From Gammaproteobacteria bacterium (GTDB lineage Bacteria > Pseudomonadota > Gammaproteobacteria > UBA6429 > Thiohalophilaceae): a stretch of 26,646 nt of DNA. The notes beneath the pieces were generated by a model that was not told the DNA's origin, searched no databases, and was given only the letters and a program-made list of their open reading frames with translations. This document shows, piece by piece, positions 1 to 8,215 of the stretch. Positions within the stretch are counted from its first letter, which is position 1; each line of letters opens with the position of its first letter. The position numbers were made by a program, and so were the translations under genes. The stretch lies in assembly GCA_024641445.1 (NCBI GenBank), contig JAHEDA010000005.1:1-26646 (forward strand). The letters run 5' to 3'.

Positions 1-2
1 TT

Positions 3-635
3 ACCAGGATTACACGTGAAGACGTGACCTATGCCGAAGAGCTTGGTTATCGCATCAAGCACCTGGGTATCGCGCGGCGTGCCGCCAAGGGAATCGAGTT
101 GAGGGTTCACCCGACACTGATCCCTGAGCGCCGCCTGATCGCCAATGTCGATGGTGTGATGAATGCGGTCTTTGTAAAGGGTGATGCGGTTGGCCCGACA
201 CTTTTCTACGGCGCCGGCGCAGGTGCTGAGCCTACGGCCTCTGCCGTTGTGGCCGACCTGGTGGATGTCGTGCGCGCCCTGACCTCGGACACCGAGAACC
301 GTGTCCCTCACCTCGCGTTCCAGGCCGATGCCTTGTCGAATACCCCCATCCTGCCGATGGAGGATGTTGAGACAGCCTTCTATCTACGCATGCAGGCCGA
401 GGATAAACCCGGTGTACTGGCAGACGTTACCCGTATCATCGGTGATCAGGGTATCAGTATCGAGGCGATTATCCAGAAGGAACCTCAGGATGAGACCACC
501 ACGGTCAGCGTAATTATGTTGACGCACAAGGTGCGTGAAAAGAGTATGAATGAGGCGATCAAGCGTATCGAGGCACTACCGGCGATCCATGCCAAGGTGA
601 TGCGTATGCGCGTGGAGTCCTTGTCGAGCAAATAA
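3..635 (+). CDS. hom: Homoserine dehydrogenase, C-terminal part (5' end outside window)
   Basis: Homoserine dehydrogenase reduces aspartate semialdehyde to homoserine with NAD(P)H, on the way to threonine and methionine. The frame is open from base 3, and the residues before the GTG at 24 (ITREDV) already fit the family, so that GTG is internal. About 210 residues are present; monofunctional enzymes are roughly 430, so about half lies upstream. The visible part begins with the conserved YAEELGYRIKHLGIA stretch of the catalytic domain and ends with an ACT domain (FYLRMQAEDKPGVLADVTRI onward), the usual site for allosteric control by threonine. thrC follows after 40 bases on the same strand, supporting a threonine operon. 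The identification is firm; the only gap is the missing N-terminal NAD(P)-binding domain. Confidence 0.95.
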   Translation, partial: TRITREDVTYAEELGYRIKHLGIARRAAKGIELRVHPTLIPERRLIANVDGVMNAVFVKGDAVGPTLFYGAGAGAEPTASAVVADLVDVVRALTSDTENRVPHLAFQADALSNTPILPMEDVETAFYLRMQAEDKPGVLADVTRIIGDQGISIEAIIQKEPQDETTTVSVIMLTHKVREKSMNEAIKRIEALPAIHAKVMRMRVESLSSK

Positions 636-675
636 CCCTGTTGGGTTTAAACCGAATTTGTAAGGAGTTAAGAGC

Positions 676-1755
676 ATGCCATTCCGTCCCCGTTATACCG
701 GACTCATTGATAAATACCGTGATCGCCTGCCGGTGCATGATGACACCCGTATCATCAGCCTTGGTGAAGGCAATACGCCGCTGATACGCCTCAATAACAT
801 TCCGCGTCTACTCAAAAAGGATGTGGACATTTATGTGAAGTACGAGGGACTCAATCCCACGGGCTCCTTCAAGGACCGTGGCATGACCATGGCGGTGACC
901 AAGGCGGTGGAAGAGGGCAGCCGTGCGATTATCTGTGCGTCTACTGGTAACACCTCTGCGGCGGCGGCGGCGTATGCCGCCCGCGCGGGGATCACCTGCT
1001 TCGTACTGATACCCGAGGGCAAGATCGCCATGGGTAAACTCGCGCAGGCCTTGATTCATGGTGCAGTAGTGATTCAGATCAAGGGTAACTTTGATGCCGG
1101 TATGGATCTGGTAAAACAGGTTGGTAAAGAGACGCCGGTTACTATCGTTAACTCCATCAATCCCTATCGCCTGCAGGGTCAGAAGACCGCGGCCTTTGAG
1201 ATATTGGAAGAGCTCGGTGGCGCGCCTGACTTTCACTGTATCCCCGTCGGTAATGCGGGCAACATCACCGCCCACTGGATGGGGTATAGCGAATATCACC
1301 AGCACGGCATCGTGAATGATCGACCACGCATGGTGGGGTATCAGGCCGCCGGTTCTGCTCCCTTCATCAAGGGTGCGATGGTCGATAATCCTGAGACCGT
1401 TGCGACGGCGATCCGCATCGGGCATCCGCAGAGTTGGGACAAGGCCTGGGTAGTGCAGAAGGAATCGAACGGTTGGTTCGATGCCTGCGAGGATATCGAT
1501 ATCCTCGCCGCACAGAAGATGCTCACCGAGAATGAAGGTGTATTTTGTGAACCCGCATCGGCGACCTCACTCGCGGGTGCAATGCGCGATATCAAGAGTG
1601 GCAAGATCCCCGAGGGGAGTAAGATCGTGTGTACCCTTACAGGACACGGACTGAAGGACCCTGACACGGCCATCAAGCAAAGCACGGCCTCAATGATGAC
1701 AGTGGACGCCAAACTGGATCAGGTAAAGGCCGCTATCCTCAAAAACATGAAGTAA
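676..1755 (+). CDS. thrC: Threonine synthase
   Basis: PLP enzyme that converts O-phosphohomoserine to threonine and phosphate in the cytoplasm. It has 359 residues, the short Bacillus-type form, not the roughly 430-residue enteric form. The PLP lysine is K66 in NPTGSFKDRGM, and the phosphate-binding loop GNAGNITAHW follows further on. The N-terminal SLGEGNTPL is also typical. The ATG at 676 is preceded by a good ribosome binding site (AAGGAG, bases 662-667). The gene lies 40 bases behind hom and 14 bases ahead of the rpfE-like gene, so probably in one transcript. A long antisense reading frame over the middle of the gene is a codon-usage shadow. No odd features. Confidence 0.96.
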   Translation: MPFRPRYTGLIDKYRDRLPVHDDTRIISLGEGNTPLIRLNNIPRLLKKDVDIYVKYEGLNPTGSFKDRGMTMAVTKAVEEGSRAIICASTGNTSAAAAAYAARAGITCFVLIPEGKIAMGKLAQALIHGAVVIQIKGNFDAGMDLVKQVGKETPVTIVNSINPYRLQGQKTAAFEILEELGGAPDFHCIPVGNAGNITAHWMGYSEYHQHGIVNDRPRMVGYQAAGSAPFIKGAMVDNPETVATAIRIGHPQSWDKAWVVQKESNGWFDACEDIDILAAQKMLTENEGVFCEPASATSLAGAMRDIKSGKIPEGSKIVCTLTGHGLKDPDTAIKQSTASMMTVDAKLDQVKAAILKNMK

Positions 1756-1769
1756 GGGCGGGGCCTGCA

Positions 1770-2828
1770 ATGGTTGGCCACAACACATTGCCGGATACCA
1801 CGTCTGTTACCGTGGGTCTGTTTCTCCCCGGACTATTGACCGCTCCCCCTGGATGGTTACCGGCAGCACCTGCGGCGATGCCGCAGGTGGACGCGCTAGC
1901 GCGCCTGCTCTCGCGTGCGACACCCTCACACGAGACACCTGGGGATCATTTACATAGTCTGGCTGATCTGTTTGGCCTCAACGTTCCACGCGACCTTGAT
2001 GTGCCCTTGGCGGCCATGCATTTCGTATCCGGGGCACAAACGGATTGGGGGATGTTGGTCTGCCCGGTGTGTCTCCAGCCCGATCGCAGCGGCCTGGTCC
2101 TGGTGGCGGCCGAGGACTTGGTGGTCTCTGCCGAGGAGGCTGCGGATGTGATCGCCTCGATCAACCAGCACTTCCAAACTGAGCCATGGCACTTGGTAAT
2201 GTGCGATGCACAGACGTGGTGGGTGCAGAGTCAACGGAATTATCACGTCCAGACTACTTCTCTGAATGATGCGTTGTCCCGGGATGTCGCCAGCTTGCTC
2301 GCTACAGGACCCGACTCACGCTACTGGCGTGCGATGCAAAATGAGATGCAAATGCTATTGCACGATCACCCGGTGAATCTCGCACGCGAGGCGCAGGGGC
2401 GTTTGCCCATCAACGGCATCTGGTTGTGGGGCAGTGGTGTTGCGCCGAGTCGTTGCGCAGTCCGCTGGCGGCATATCGTGGGCAAGGATATGGTTACACA
2501 GGCCTTGTCGGTATTTTGCAATTCGGCACTGCACGGACACAACCACTTTGCGCATGTTCTAACGCTGGGTGAATCCGTACTTGTAGTCGATACCAGATGT
2601 CACCAGGCCCTAGAACAACGCGATGCTGAAAGATGGCAGGCGGAGGTGGAACGTATCAATGTGGATTACATCAAACCACTCTTGCAGTGGTTGCGGCAGG
2701 ATAAGCGACATCAACTGTTGCTCCTCGATGACACGGGCAGGCGTTTTAGATTGAGTCATACGGACCTGCGTAAGTGGTGGCGACGCCTGCGACCCTATTC
2801 CTACTGGTGCAGCGGGGGTGGCGCGTGA
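1770..2828 (+). CDS. rpfE: RpfE-like conserved protein of unknown function
   Basis: A 352-residue soluble protein of the family called RpfE in the Xanthomonas rpf region, also labelled 'phosphoglycerate mutase-like' in some genomes. The family hallmark is a stretch around residues 195-225 with LLHDHPVN, then LPINGIWLWGSG (212-223). The biochemical role is not established; I see no phosphoglycerate mutase metal-site motifs and would not assign that activity. I see no signal peptide or membrane helix. Position supports the name: it sits directly upstream of recJ and its TGA overlaps the recJ GTG (GTGA at 2825-2828), the same neighbourhood as in Xanthomonas (lysS-prfB-recJ-rpfE). The start is the ATG 14 bases after thrC; the ribosome site is G-rich (GGGCGGGG) and not decisive. 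Family assignment is good, function unknown. Confidence 0.75.
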   Translation: MVGHNTLPDTTSVTVGLFLPGLLTAPPGWLPAAPAAMPQVDALARLLSRATPSHETPGDHLHSLADLFGLNVPRDLDVPLAAMHFVSGAQTDWGMLVCPVCLQPDRSGLVLVAAEDLVVSAEEAADVIASINQHFQTEPWHLVMCDAQTWWVQSQRNYHVQTTSLNDALSRDVASLLATGPDSRYWRAMQNEMQMLLHDHPVNLAREAQGRLPINGIWLWGSGVAPSRCAVRWRHIVGKDMVTQALSVFCNSALHGHNHFAHVLTLGESVLVVDTRCHQALEQRDAERWQAEVERINVDYIKPLLQWLRQDKRHQLLLLDDTGRRFRLSHTDLRKWWRRLRPYSYWCSGGGA

Positions 2829-4555
2829 GCCCACGGATCGTTGCCTATCCCTTGCCTGAAGTATTGCCCTCCCTCGGTGATCAGTTACACCCCGTGTTGC
2901 AAAGGGTGTACGCGGCGCGACATGTGACCTCTGCAAATGAATTGAGCTATGGTCTGGATCGCCTGCTGCCGTATCAGAGTTTGCACAACATGTCGGAGGC
3001 AGTCTTGATCATTGTTGGGGTGATCCTGGCCCGGCAACGTATCCTGATCATCGGTGACTTCGATGCCGATGGTGCCACCAGTACCGCCGTGGCGGTGCGT
3101 GCCCTGCGTGCGATGGGTGCATATCATGTGGATTATCTCGTCCCGAATCGTTTTGAATACGGTTATGGTCTCACCCCGGAGATCGTAGCCGTGGCCGTCG
3201 GCAAGTCCCCTGACCTGATCATTACCGTCGATAACGGGATATCGAGTATCGAGGGTGTCGCCGAGGCAAAGCGCCGGGGCTATAAGGTGGTGGTGACCGA
3301 TCATCACTTACAGGGCGAGCGTTTGCCGGATGCCGATGCCATCGTCAATCCCAATCAGGCGGGTGATGGCTTCGCCAGTAAGTCCTTGGCCGGTGTAGGT
3401 GTGATCTTCTATGTACTGATGGCGGTGCGCGCGGCCCTGCGTGAACAAGGCTGGTTTATAAATCAAAAGATGAATGAACCGAATCTGGCGCAGTGGCTCG
3501 ACCTGGTGGCGCTGGGTACCGTGGCGGATGTGGTCCCGCTCGACTACAACAATCGAATTCTGGTTGCGCAGGGACTGGCACGCATTCGTGCGGGTGCGGG
3601 GAGTGCAGGTGTCCGCGCGTTATTCGATGTGGCGGGCTGTCGTGCATGCACCGCCATGAGTGTTGACCTGGCCTTTCGGGTCGGACCTCGACTCAATGCC
3701 GCGGGTCGCATGGAGGATATGTCTATTGGTATCGAGTGTCTCCTGACTGATGATGAGACCAAGGCACACGAATTAGCTGAACGACTAAATCACATTAATC
3801 AGGAACGACGCGCAGTCGAACAGGATATGAAGGAACAGGCCTTTGCGAAAATCGAGGACCTGTTGCGGGAAACTCAGGCCAACCTGCCGGTGGGGATGTG
3901 TCTTTTTGATGAGAGCTGGCATGAGGGCATCATTGGCATCCTGGCCTCGCGGGTGAAGGAGCGCGTGCATCGGCCTGTCATCGCCTTCGCCCCCAGTGGT
4001 GACGCCACAATCAAGGGCTCGGCGCGTTCCATTCCGGGTCTGCACATACGCGATGCCCTCGACGCCGTGGCGACCCGATACCCGGAGCTGTTGCAGAAAT
4101 TTGGAGGTCATGCCATGGCGGCCGGTCTTACCCTGGCGAAGGCCGACTATGAGGCATTTCAACAGGCGTTTGATACCGAGGTGCGCAGGCGACTCAACGA
4201 AGATGATCTGCAGCAGGTAATCCACATCGATGGCAAATTACATGCCGGTGAATTTGAGCTGATGCTGGCCGAACAGTTAAGAGAGGCGGGACCCTGGGGC
4301 CAGGGCTTCCCCGAGCCTCAATTTGTTGGGGAGTTTGATCTGGTGAGCCGACGTATCGTGGGCGAGCATCACCTCAAAATGGTCTTGCGTATCCCGGACT
4401 CGGACAAACTGATTGATGCCATCGCCTTTCACACTACCGATGCCGAGTGGGGTGAGGCTGTCGCGCATGTGCGGGCGGTCTACCGTCTCGACGTCAACGA
4501 ATTTCAGTCACGGCGCTCACTGCAATTACTAGTCTCGGATCTGGTTCCGTGCTGA
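2825..4555 (+). CDS. recJ: Single-strand DNA 5'-3' exonuclease RecJ
   Basis: Mg/Mn-dependent exonuclease that degrades single-stranded DNA 5' to 3' in RecF-type recombination, mismatch repair and base excision repair. I place the start at the GTG at 2825, which overlaps the stop of the preceding gene by the GTGA pattern and gives 576 residues, about the length of the E. coli protein (577). A start at 2774 would add 17 residues with no family resemblance. Catalytic motifs are present: GDFDADGAT (D78, D80, D82), the DHH motif at 159-161, and the DHHA1-domain GGHAMAAG with GGH at 427-429. A C-terminal OB-like domain follows. Translational coupling to the rpfE-like gene is likely. Confidence 0.95.
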   Translation: MSPRIVAYPLPEVLPSLGDQLHPVLQRVYAARHVTSANELSYGLDRLLPYQSLHNMSEAVLIIVGVILARQRILIIGDFDADGATSTAVAVRALRAMGAYHVDYLVPNRFEYGYGLTPEIVAVAVGKSPDLIITVDNGISSIEGVAEAKRRGYKVVVTDHHLQGERLPDADAIVNPNQAGDGFASKSLAGVGVIFYVLMAVRAALREQGWFINQKMNEPNLAQWLDLVALGTVADVVPLDYNNRILVAQGLARIRAGAGSAGVRALFDVAGCRACTAMSVDLAFRVGPRLNAAGRMEDMSIGIECLLTDDETKAHELAERLNHINQERRAVEQDMKEQAFAKIEDLLRETQANLPVGMCLFDESWHEGIIGILASRVKERVHRPVIAFAPSGDATIKGSARSIPGLHIRDALDAVATRYPELLQKFGGHAMAAGLTLAKADYEAFQQAFDTEVRRRLNEDDLQQVIHIDGKLHAGEFELMLAEQLREAGPWGQGFPEPQFVGEFDLVSRRIVGEHHLKMVLRIPDSDKLIDAIAFHTTDAEWGEAVAHVRAVYRLDVNEFQSRRSLQLLVSDLVPC

Positions 4556-4567
4556 ACGGGCCCAACG

Positions 4568-4596
4568 TTCCAAAGGCTGGGGCGCTGGTGTATGAT
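4568..4596 (+). promoter_or_regulatory. Candidate sigma-70 promoter for prfB-lysS
   Basis: A good -10 hexamer TATGAT (4591-4596) lies 17 bases after a weak -35 TTCCAA (4568-4573), in the 70-base gap between recJ and prfB. Transcription would begin about 20 bases before the prfB ATG. This is pattern matching only; readthrough from recJ is also possible. Confidence 0.35.
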
Positions 4597-4625
4597 GCCG
4601 TCTTTTTCACGGGTCTAAAACGTAA

Positions 4626-5724
4626 ATGTTAGAAATCAATCCCTTATATCTACACCTCGAAGACATGCAGGGGCGCGCCGAATCCCTGAGGGGGTATCTT
4701 TGACTACGATACCAAGCGCGAGCGTCTGGATGAGGTAGGCCGAGAACTCGAAGACCCCGCTATCTGGAACCATCCAGAACGTGCCCAGGAACTGGGGCGG
4801 GAGCGTGTGCGGCTGGAGGCGGTCGTAGGCGTTTTATTCAAGATGGACCAGGGCCTGAAAGACGTCGCTGAGATGCTGGACCTGGCCGCCGAGGAAAAAG
4901 ATGAGGCGATGCTGGCGTCGGTGAATACCGACCTCGAAAAATTTGAGGAAGAACTCGCGACCTTGGAGTTTCAACGCATGTTCGCTGGTGAGATGGATGC
5001 GAATAATGCCTTCCTCGACATCCAGGCGGGCTCTGGCGGTACCGAGGCGCAAGACTGGGCCAATATGCTGTTGCGGATGTATCTGCGCTGGGGCGAGGCG
5101 AGGGGCTTCGCACCCGAGTTGATCGAGGTCTCCGCCGGTGAAGTCGCGGGTATCAAGAGTGCCACAATAAAATTTACGGGTGAGTATGTCTTTGGTTGGT
5201 TGCGTACCGAGACCGGGGTGCACCGCCTGGTGCGAAAGTCACCCTTTGACTCCGGCAATCGCCGTCATACCTCCTTTGCCTCGGTATTTGTCTATCCGGA
5301 AGTCGATGACAATATCGAGATCGAGATCAATCCCGCCGATCTGCGTGTAGACACCTATCGTTCCTCCGGTGCGGGTGGTCAGCACGTTAATAAAACCGAC
5401 TCGGCCATTCGTATTACACACATGCCAAGTGGTATCGTGGTGCAGTGCCAGAGTCAGCGCTCGCAGCACCAGAACCGAGACCATGCCATGAAGCAACTCC
5501 GTGCCAAGTTATACGAGATGGAGATCCAGAAGCGTAATGTCGAGAAACAGACGCTGGAGGATTCCAAGTCTGATATCGGTTGGGGTAGCCAGATACGCTC
5601 TTATGTACTGGATCAGTCACGCATCAAGGATTTGCGTACCGGCGTGGAAAACTCCAATACCCAGTCCGTCCTGGATGGCGATCTGGATGAATTTATCGAG
5701 GCCAGCCTCAAACAGGGGCTCTAA
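4626..5724 (+). CDS. prfB: Peptide chain release factor 2, made through a programmed +1 frameshift
   Basis: RF2 recognises UAA and UGA in the ribosomal A site and triggers peptide release. The gene is read in two frames: bases 4626-4700 give 25 codons ending in CTT, then an in-frame TGA (4701-4703), and reading continues in the +1 frame from GAC at 4702 to the stop at 5724. The joined product has 365 residues, the same length as E. coli RF2. The tripeptide SPF that reads the stop codon is at 205-207 and the catalytic GGQ at 250-252 (SSGAGGQHVN), matching E. coli numbering. Residue 246 is Ser, not the Thr of E. coli K-12. lysS follows 18 bases later, the common prfB-lysS pair. The upstream ribosome site is weak. 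Confidence 0.97.
4689..4704 (+). promoter_or_regulatory. RF2 programmed +1 frameshift site (autoregulation)
   Basis: The element reads AGGGGG TAT CTT TGA C. It has an internal Shine-Dalgarno-like AGGGGG (4689-4694), three bases, then the slippery CTT and the TGA stop followed by C. In E. coli this arrangement makes ribosomes shift by +1 when RF2 is scarce and terminate when it is abundant. All known elements are in place and spacing is canonical, so I take it as functional. Confidence 0.96.
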
Positions 5725-5742
5725 CAAACTACAGGCGAGACC

Positions 5743-7257
5743 ATGAGCGAAGAAATCACAAACGAACAAGCGGTCGATGAGAGTGAGCTGCTGGCGCAGC
5801 GTCGAGCCAAACTCGCACACCTGCGCGAGACCGGTATCGCCTTCCCGAATGACTTTCGCCGTAACAGCATGGCGGGTGAAATCCTCGCGGAATACGGCGA
5901 GTGGGGTAATGAGGAATTGGAGGCTCACCCGGTCAGAGTCAAAATTGCTGGTCGCATGATGAGTCGTCGTATTATGGGCAAGGCCGGGTTCTGCCACGTA
6001 CAGGACATGACCGGGAAGATCCAGTTTTATGTTGTGCGCGATAACCTCCCCGATGACATCTACAACGAGCACTTCAAGAAGTGGGATCTGGGTGACATCA
6101 TTGGTGGAGAAGGTGAGCTGTTTAAGACCAAGACTGGTGAACTCTCGGTCAAAGTCGATAACGTGCGTCTATTGACCAAGTCGCTGCGACCGCTACCAGA
6201 AAAATTCCATGGCCTCACCGATCAGGAGACGCGTTACCGTCAACGCTATCTTGATCTCATTATGAACGAAGTGGCGCGTGAGACATTTCGCAAGCGTACG
6301 GCGATCATCAATTACATTCGGACCTTTTTAAATGGTCGTGGTTTCCTCGAGGTTGAAACCCCCATGATGCAGGTTATCCCCGGAGGTGCTACCGCGCGCC
6401 CCTTTACGACCTATCACAATGCCCTCGACATGGAGCTGTTTCTGCGTATTGCCCCGGAGCTGTATCTCAAGCGGTTAGTCGTTGGTGGGTTTGAGCGGGT
6501 GTATGAGATCAATCGTAATTTCCGTAATGAAGGCCTCTCTACCCGACATAATCCGGAATTCACCATGCTGGAGTTTTACGAGGCCTATGCCGACTATAAC
6601 GACCTGATGGACCTCACGGAGAATTTATTACGAGAGGTCGCTCAACATGTGTTGGGCAAAACACTAATCGAGTATCAGGGTGAGACCTATGACTTCGGCA
6701 AGCCTTTTGCTCGCCTATCGGTTAAGGACTCTATCCTGCATTATAATCCGGATATCACCGAGGCACAGATCGCGACCTTGGCCTCTGCCAAACAGGTGGC
6801 GGAGAAACTCGGTATCCCGGTCAAGAAGGGCTATGGCCTGGGCAAGATCCAGATCGAGATATTCGAGAAGACGGTCGAGCATCGCTTGAAGGACCCGACG
6901 TTCATCACGGCGTATCCTACCGAGGTATCCCCCCTCGCACGACGCAATGACAAAGACCCATTCGTCACTGACCGATTTGAATTCTTTGTCGGCGGGCGCG
7001 AGATCGCCAACGGCTTCTCAGAGTTGAACGATGCCGAGGACCAGGCCGAACGCTTTCGCAAACAGGTGGAGGAGAAGGCCGCAGGCGACGAAGAGGCAAT
7101 GTTCTTTGACGAAGACTATGTGACAGCGCTTGAGCATGGCATGCCACCGACAGCAGGTGAGGGCATTGGTATCGATCGCCTGGTGATGTTGTTTACCGAT
7201 TCACCATCGATCAGGGATGTTCTGTTATTCCCACATATGCGACATACGACAAAATAG
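5743..7257 (+). CDS. lysS: Lysyl-tRNA synthetase, class II
   Basis: Charges tRNA-Lys with lysine, using ATP, in the cytoplasm. It has 504 residues (E. coli LysS 505). An N-terminal anticodon-binding OB fold (roughly 65-145) precedes the class II catalytic core. Motif 2 is RNFRNEG (258-264), followed by the HNPEFTMLEFYEAY stretch, and motif 3 is GIGIDRLVM starting at 474 near the C terminus. The ATG at 5743 follows prfB by 18 bases with a modest AGGCGAG upstream. Only 28 bases separate its stop from the convergent HDOD gene, and I see no clear hairpin terminator there. Confidence 0.97.
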   Translation: MSEEITNEQAVDESELLAQRRAKLAHLRETGIAFPNDFRRNSMAGEILAEYGEWGNEELEAHPVRVKIAGRMMSRRIMGKAGFCHVQDMTGKIQFYVVRDNLPDDIYNEHFKKWDLGDIIGGEGELFKTKTGELSVKVDNVRLLTKSLRPLPEKFHGLTDQETRYRQRYLDLIMNEVARETFRKRTAIINYIRTFLNGRGFLEVETPMMQVIPGGATARPFTTYHNALDMELFLRIAPELYLKRLVVGGFERVYEINRNFRNEGLSTRHNPEFTMLEFYEAYADYNDLMDLTENLLREVAQHVLGKTLIEYQGETYDFGKPFARLSVKDSILHYNPDITEAQIATLASAKQVAEKLGIPVKKGYGLGKIQIEIFEKTVEHRLKDPTFITAYPTEVSPLARRNDKDPFVTDRFEFFVGGREIANGFSELNDAEDQAERFRKQVEEKAAGDEEAMFFDEDYVTALEHGMPPTAGEGIGIDRLVMLFTDSPSIRDVLLFPHMRHTTK

Positions 7258-7285
7258 TTTTACTAAACGCATTTCTGTATTCGGA

Positions 7286-8125
7286 TCAGGTCAGTGCAGA
7301 TTTAACCGCCTGAATCGCGGCTGAGGTCTCGTCCATGCTGACGACATTCACCGCCGGGTCGAGGCCCAGCTTGTTAAAGGCGCTGCACTTCGTCCAATCT
7401 TGCTTGGTGAGTGGGTGATCGGTGCCTACGTAGGTCTCCAGGTTGGCCACCATCACCACATCTACCAGGTCGGTCTGCGGGCTTTTGCGTGTCAGGTTTT
7501 CATGCTCGGCGGCAACATCAATGACTACCTGCGGGAAATTCCACTTTTTCAGAATCGCCTTGCCGATCTCGGCGTGGGTTTGTTGAATTACTGAATCCAG
7601 GAGTGCTTCATCGTTCAGCAGTGCAGGGATCTCCTCTGCACGGGTGATGACGGGCAGAGCCCCGATGTCGTGCACCAGCCCTGCAAGAAGCGCAAGGTCG
7701 GGTTGCAGCTTGGTGAACTGGGTCGTGAGGGCATGACTGATGGCCGCGACACCGGTGCTATGTTCCCATAACGCACGCAGGCGCTTATCGGTGATATCGG
7801 TGGTGGCTTGAAACATCTGGGCCATGGCGATACTGGTGACGAGATTTCGCACCATATTGGCGCCCATGCGCGAGACAGCATTCTCTACCGTGTCGATTTG
7901 CATGTTGCCGCGTAGCAGCGGGCTGTTTGCAATCTGTATAAGGCGTGCAGCCAGGGCCGTGTCGGTATTGATGACCTTGGCGACCTCGGGTAGACCGGCA
8001 TTTTCGTCTTCAAGGGTGTCGCGAACCCGGATAGCCACTTCAGGAAGGGTCGGAAGGACGAGCTTATCCTCTTCCAGCTCTTTCAGTATGTCCTTAATGA
8101 CTTGTTCGGCTACGGCATTACTCAC
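7286..8125 (-). CDS. HDOD-domain protein
   Basis: A 279-residue soluble protein made almost entirely of one HDOD domain, an HD-like output domain found in bacterial signalling proteins. The LPTLPEVAIRVRD start and the DTALAARLIQIANSPLLRG stretch (about 55-73) are characteristic. An HDIG motif is present at 152-155, but whether this copy has any phosphohydrolase activity cannot be told; most HDOD proteins are thought to act through protein contacts. The start is a GTG (complement of 8123-8125) with a G-rich ribosome site (GGGGGA) about seven bases upstream; an ATG further up runs into a stop. It stands alone, convergent with lysS and downstream of ygfZ on the same strand after 90 bases. The partner is unknown. 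Confidence 0.85.
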   Translation of the reverse strand: MSNAVAEQVIKDILKELEEDKLVLPTLPEVAIRVRDTLEDENAGLPEVAKVINTDTALAARLIQIANSPLLRGNMQIDTVENAVSRMGANMVRNLVTSIAMAQMFQATTDITDKRLRALWEHSTGVAAISHALTTQFTKLQPDLALLAGLVHDIGALPVITRAEEIPALLNDEALLDSVIQQTHAEIGKAILKKWNFPQVVIDVAAEHENLTRKSPQTDLVDVVMVANLETYVGTDHPLTKQDWTKCSAFNKLGLDPAVNVVSMDETSAAIQAVKSALT

Positions 8126-8215
8126 AGATCGTCCCCCATACTGTTGTTATTCATTTTATTAGGCCTTGTATCGGTCTTGGCCTCCACAGACTTAACCCTC
8201 TTTCGGGTGTTTTAT

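Noticed and set aside
808..1425. A 205-codon open reading frame on the minus strand inside thrC
   Set aside because: It lies wholly antisense to a clear threonine synthase, has no family resemblance I recognise and no plausible ribosome site. It is a by-product of codon bias.
2774..2824. Longer RecJ start at 2774
   Set aside because: The extra 17 residues overlap the preceding gene and do not resemble RecJ; the GTG at 2825 gives the usual length and a coupled start.
1770..2828. Annotation of the rpfE-like gene as phosphoglycerate mutase
   Set aside because: I see none of the metal-binding or histidine motifs of either mutase family; the label appears to be inherited annotation.
4701..4703. 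Premature stop making prfB a pseudogene
   Set aside because: The stop is part of the canonical RF2 frameshift element and the joined protein is full length with all motifs.
8190..8215. Hairpin ACCC-TCTTTC-GGGT followed by GTTTT between ygfZ and the HDOD gene
   Set aside because: The stem is only four base pairs and the T-rich side is on the plus strand, where no gene would need termination.
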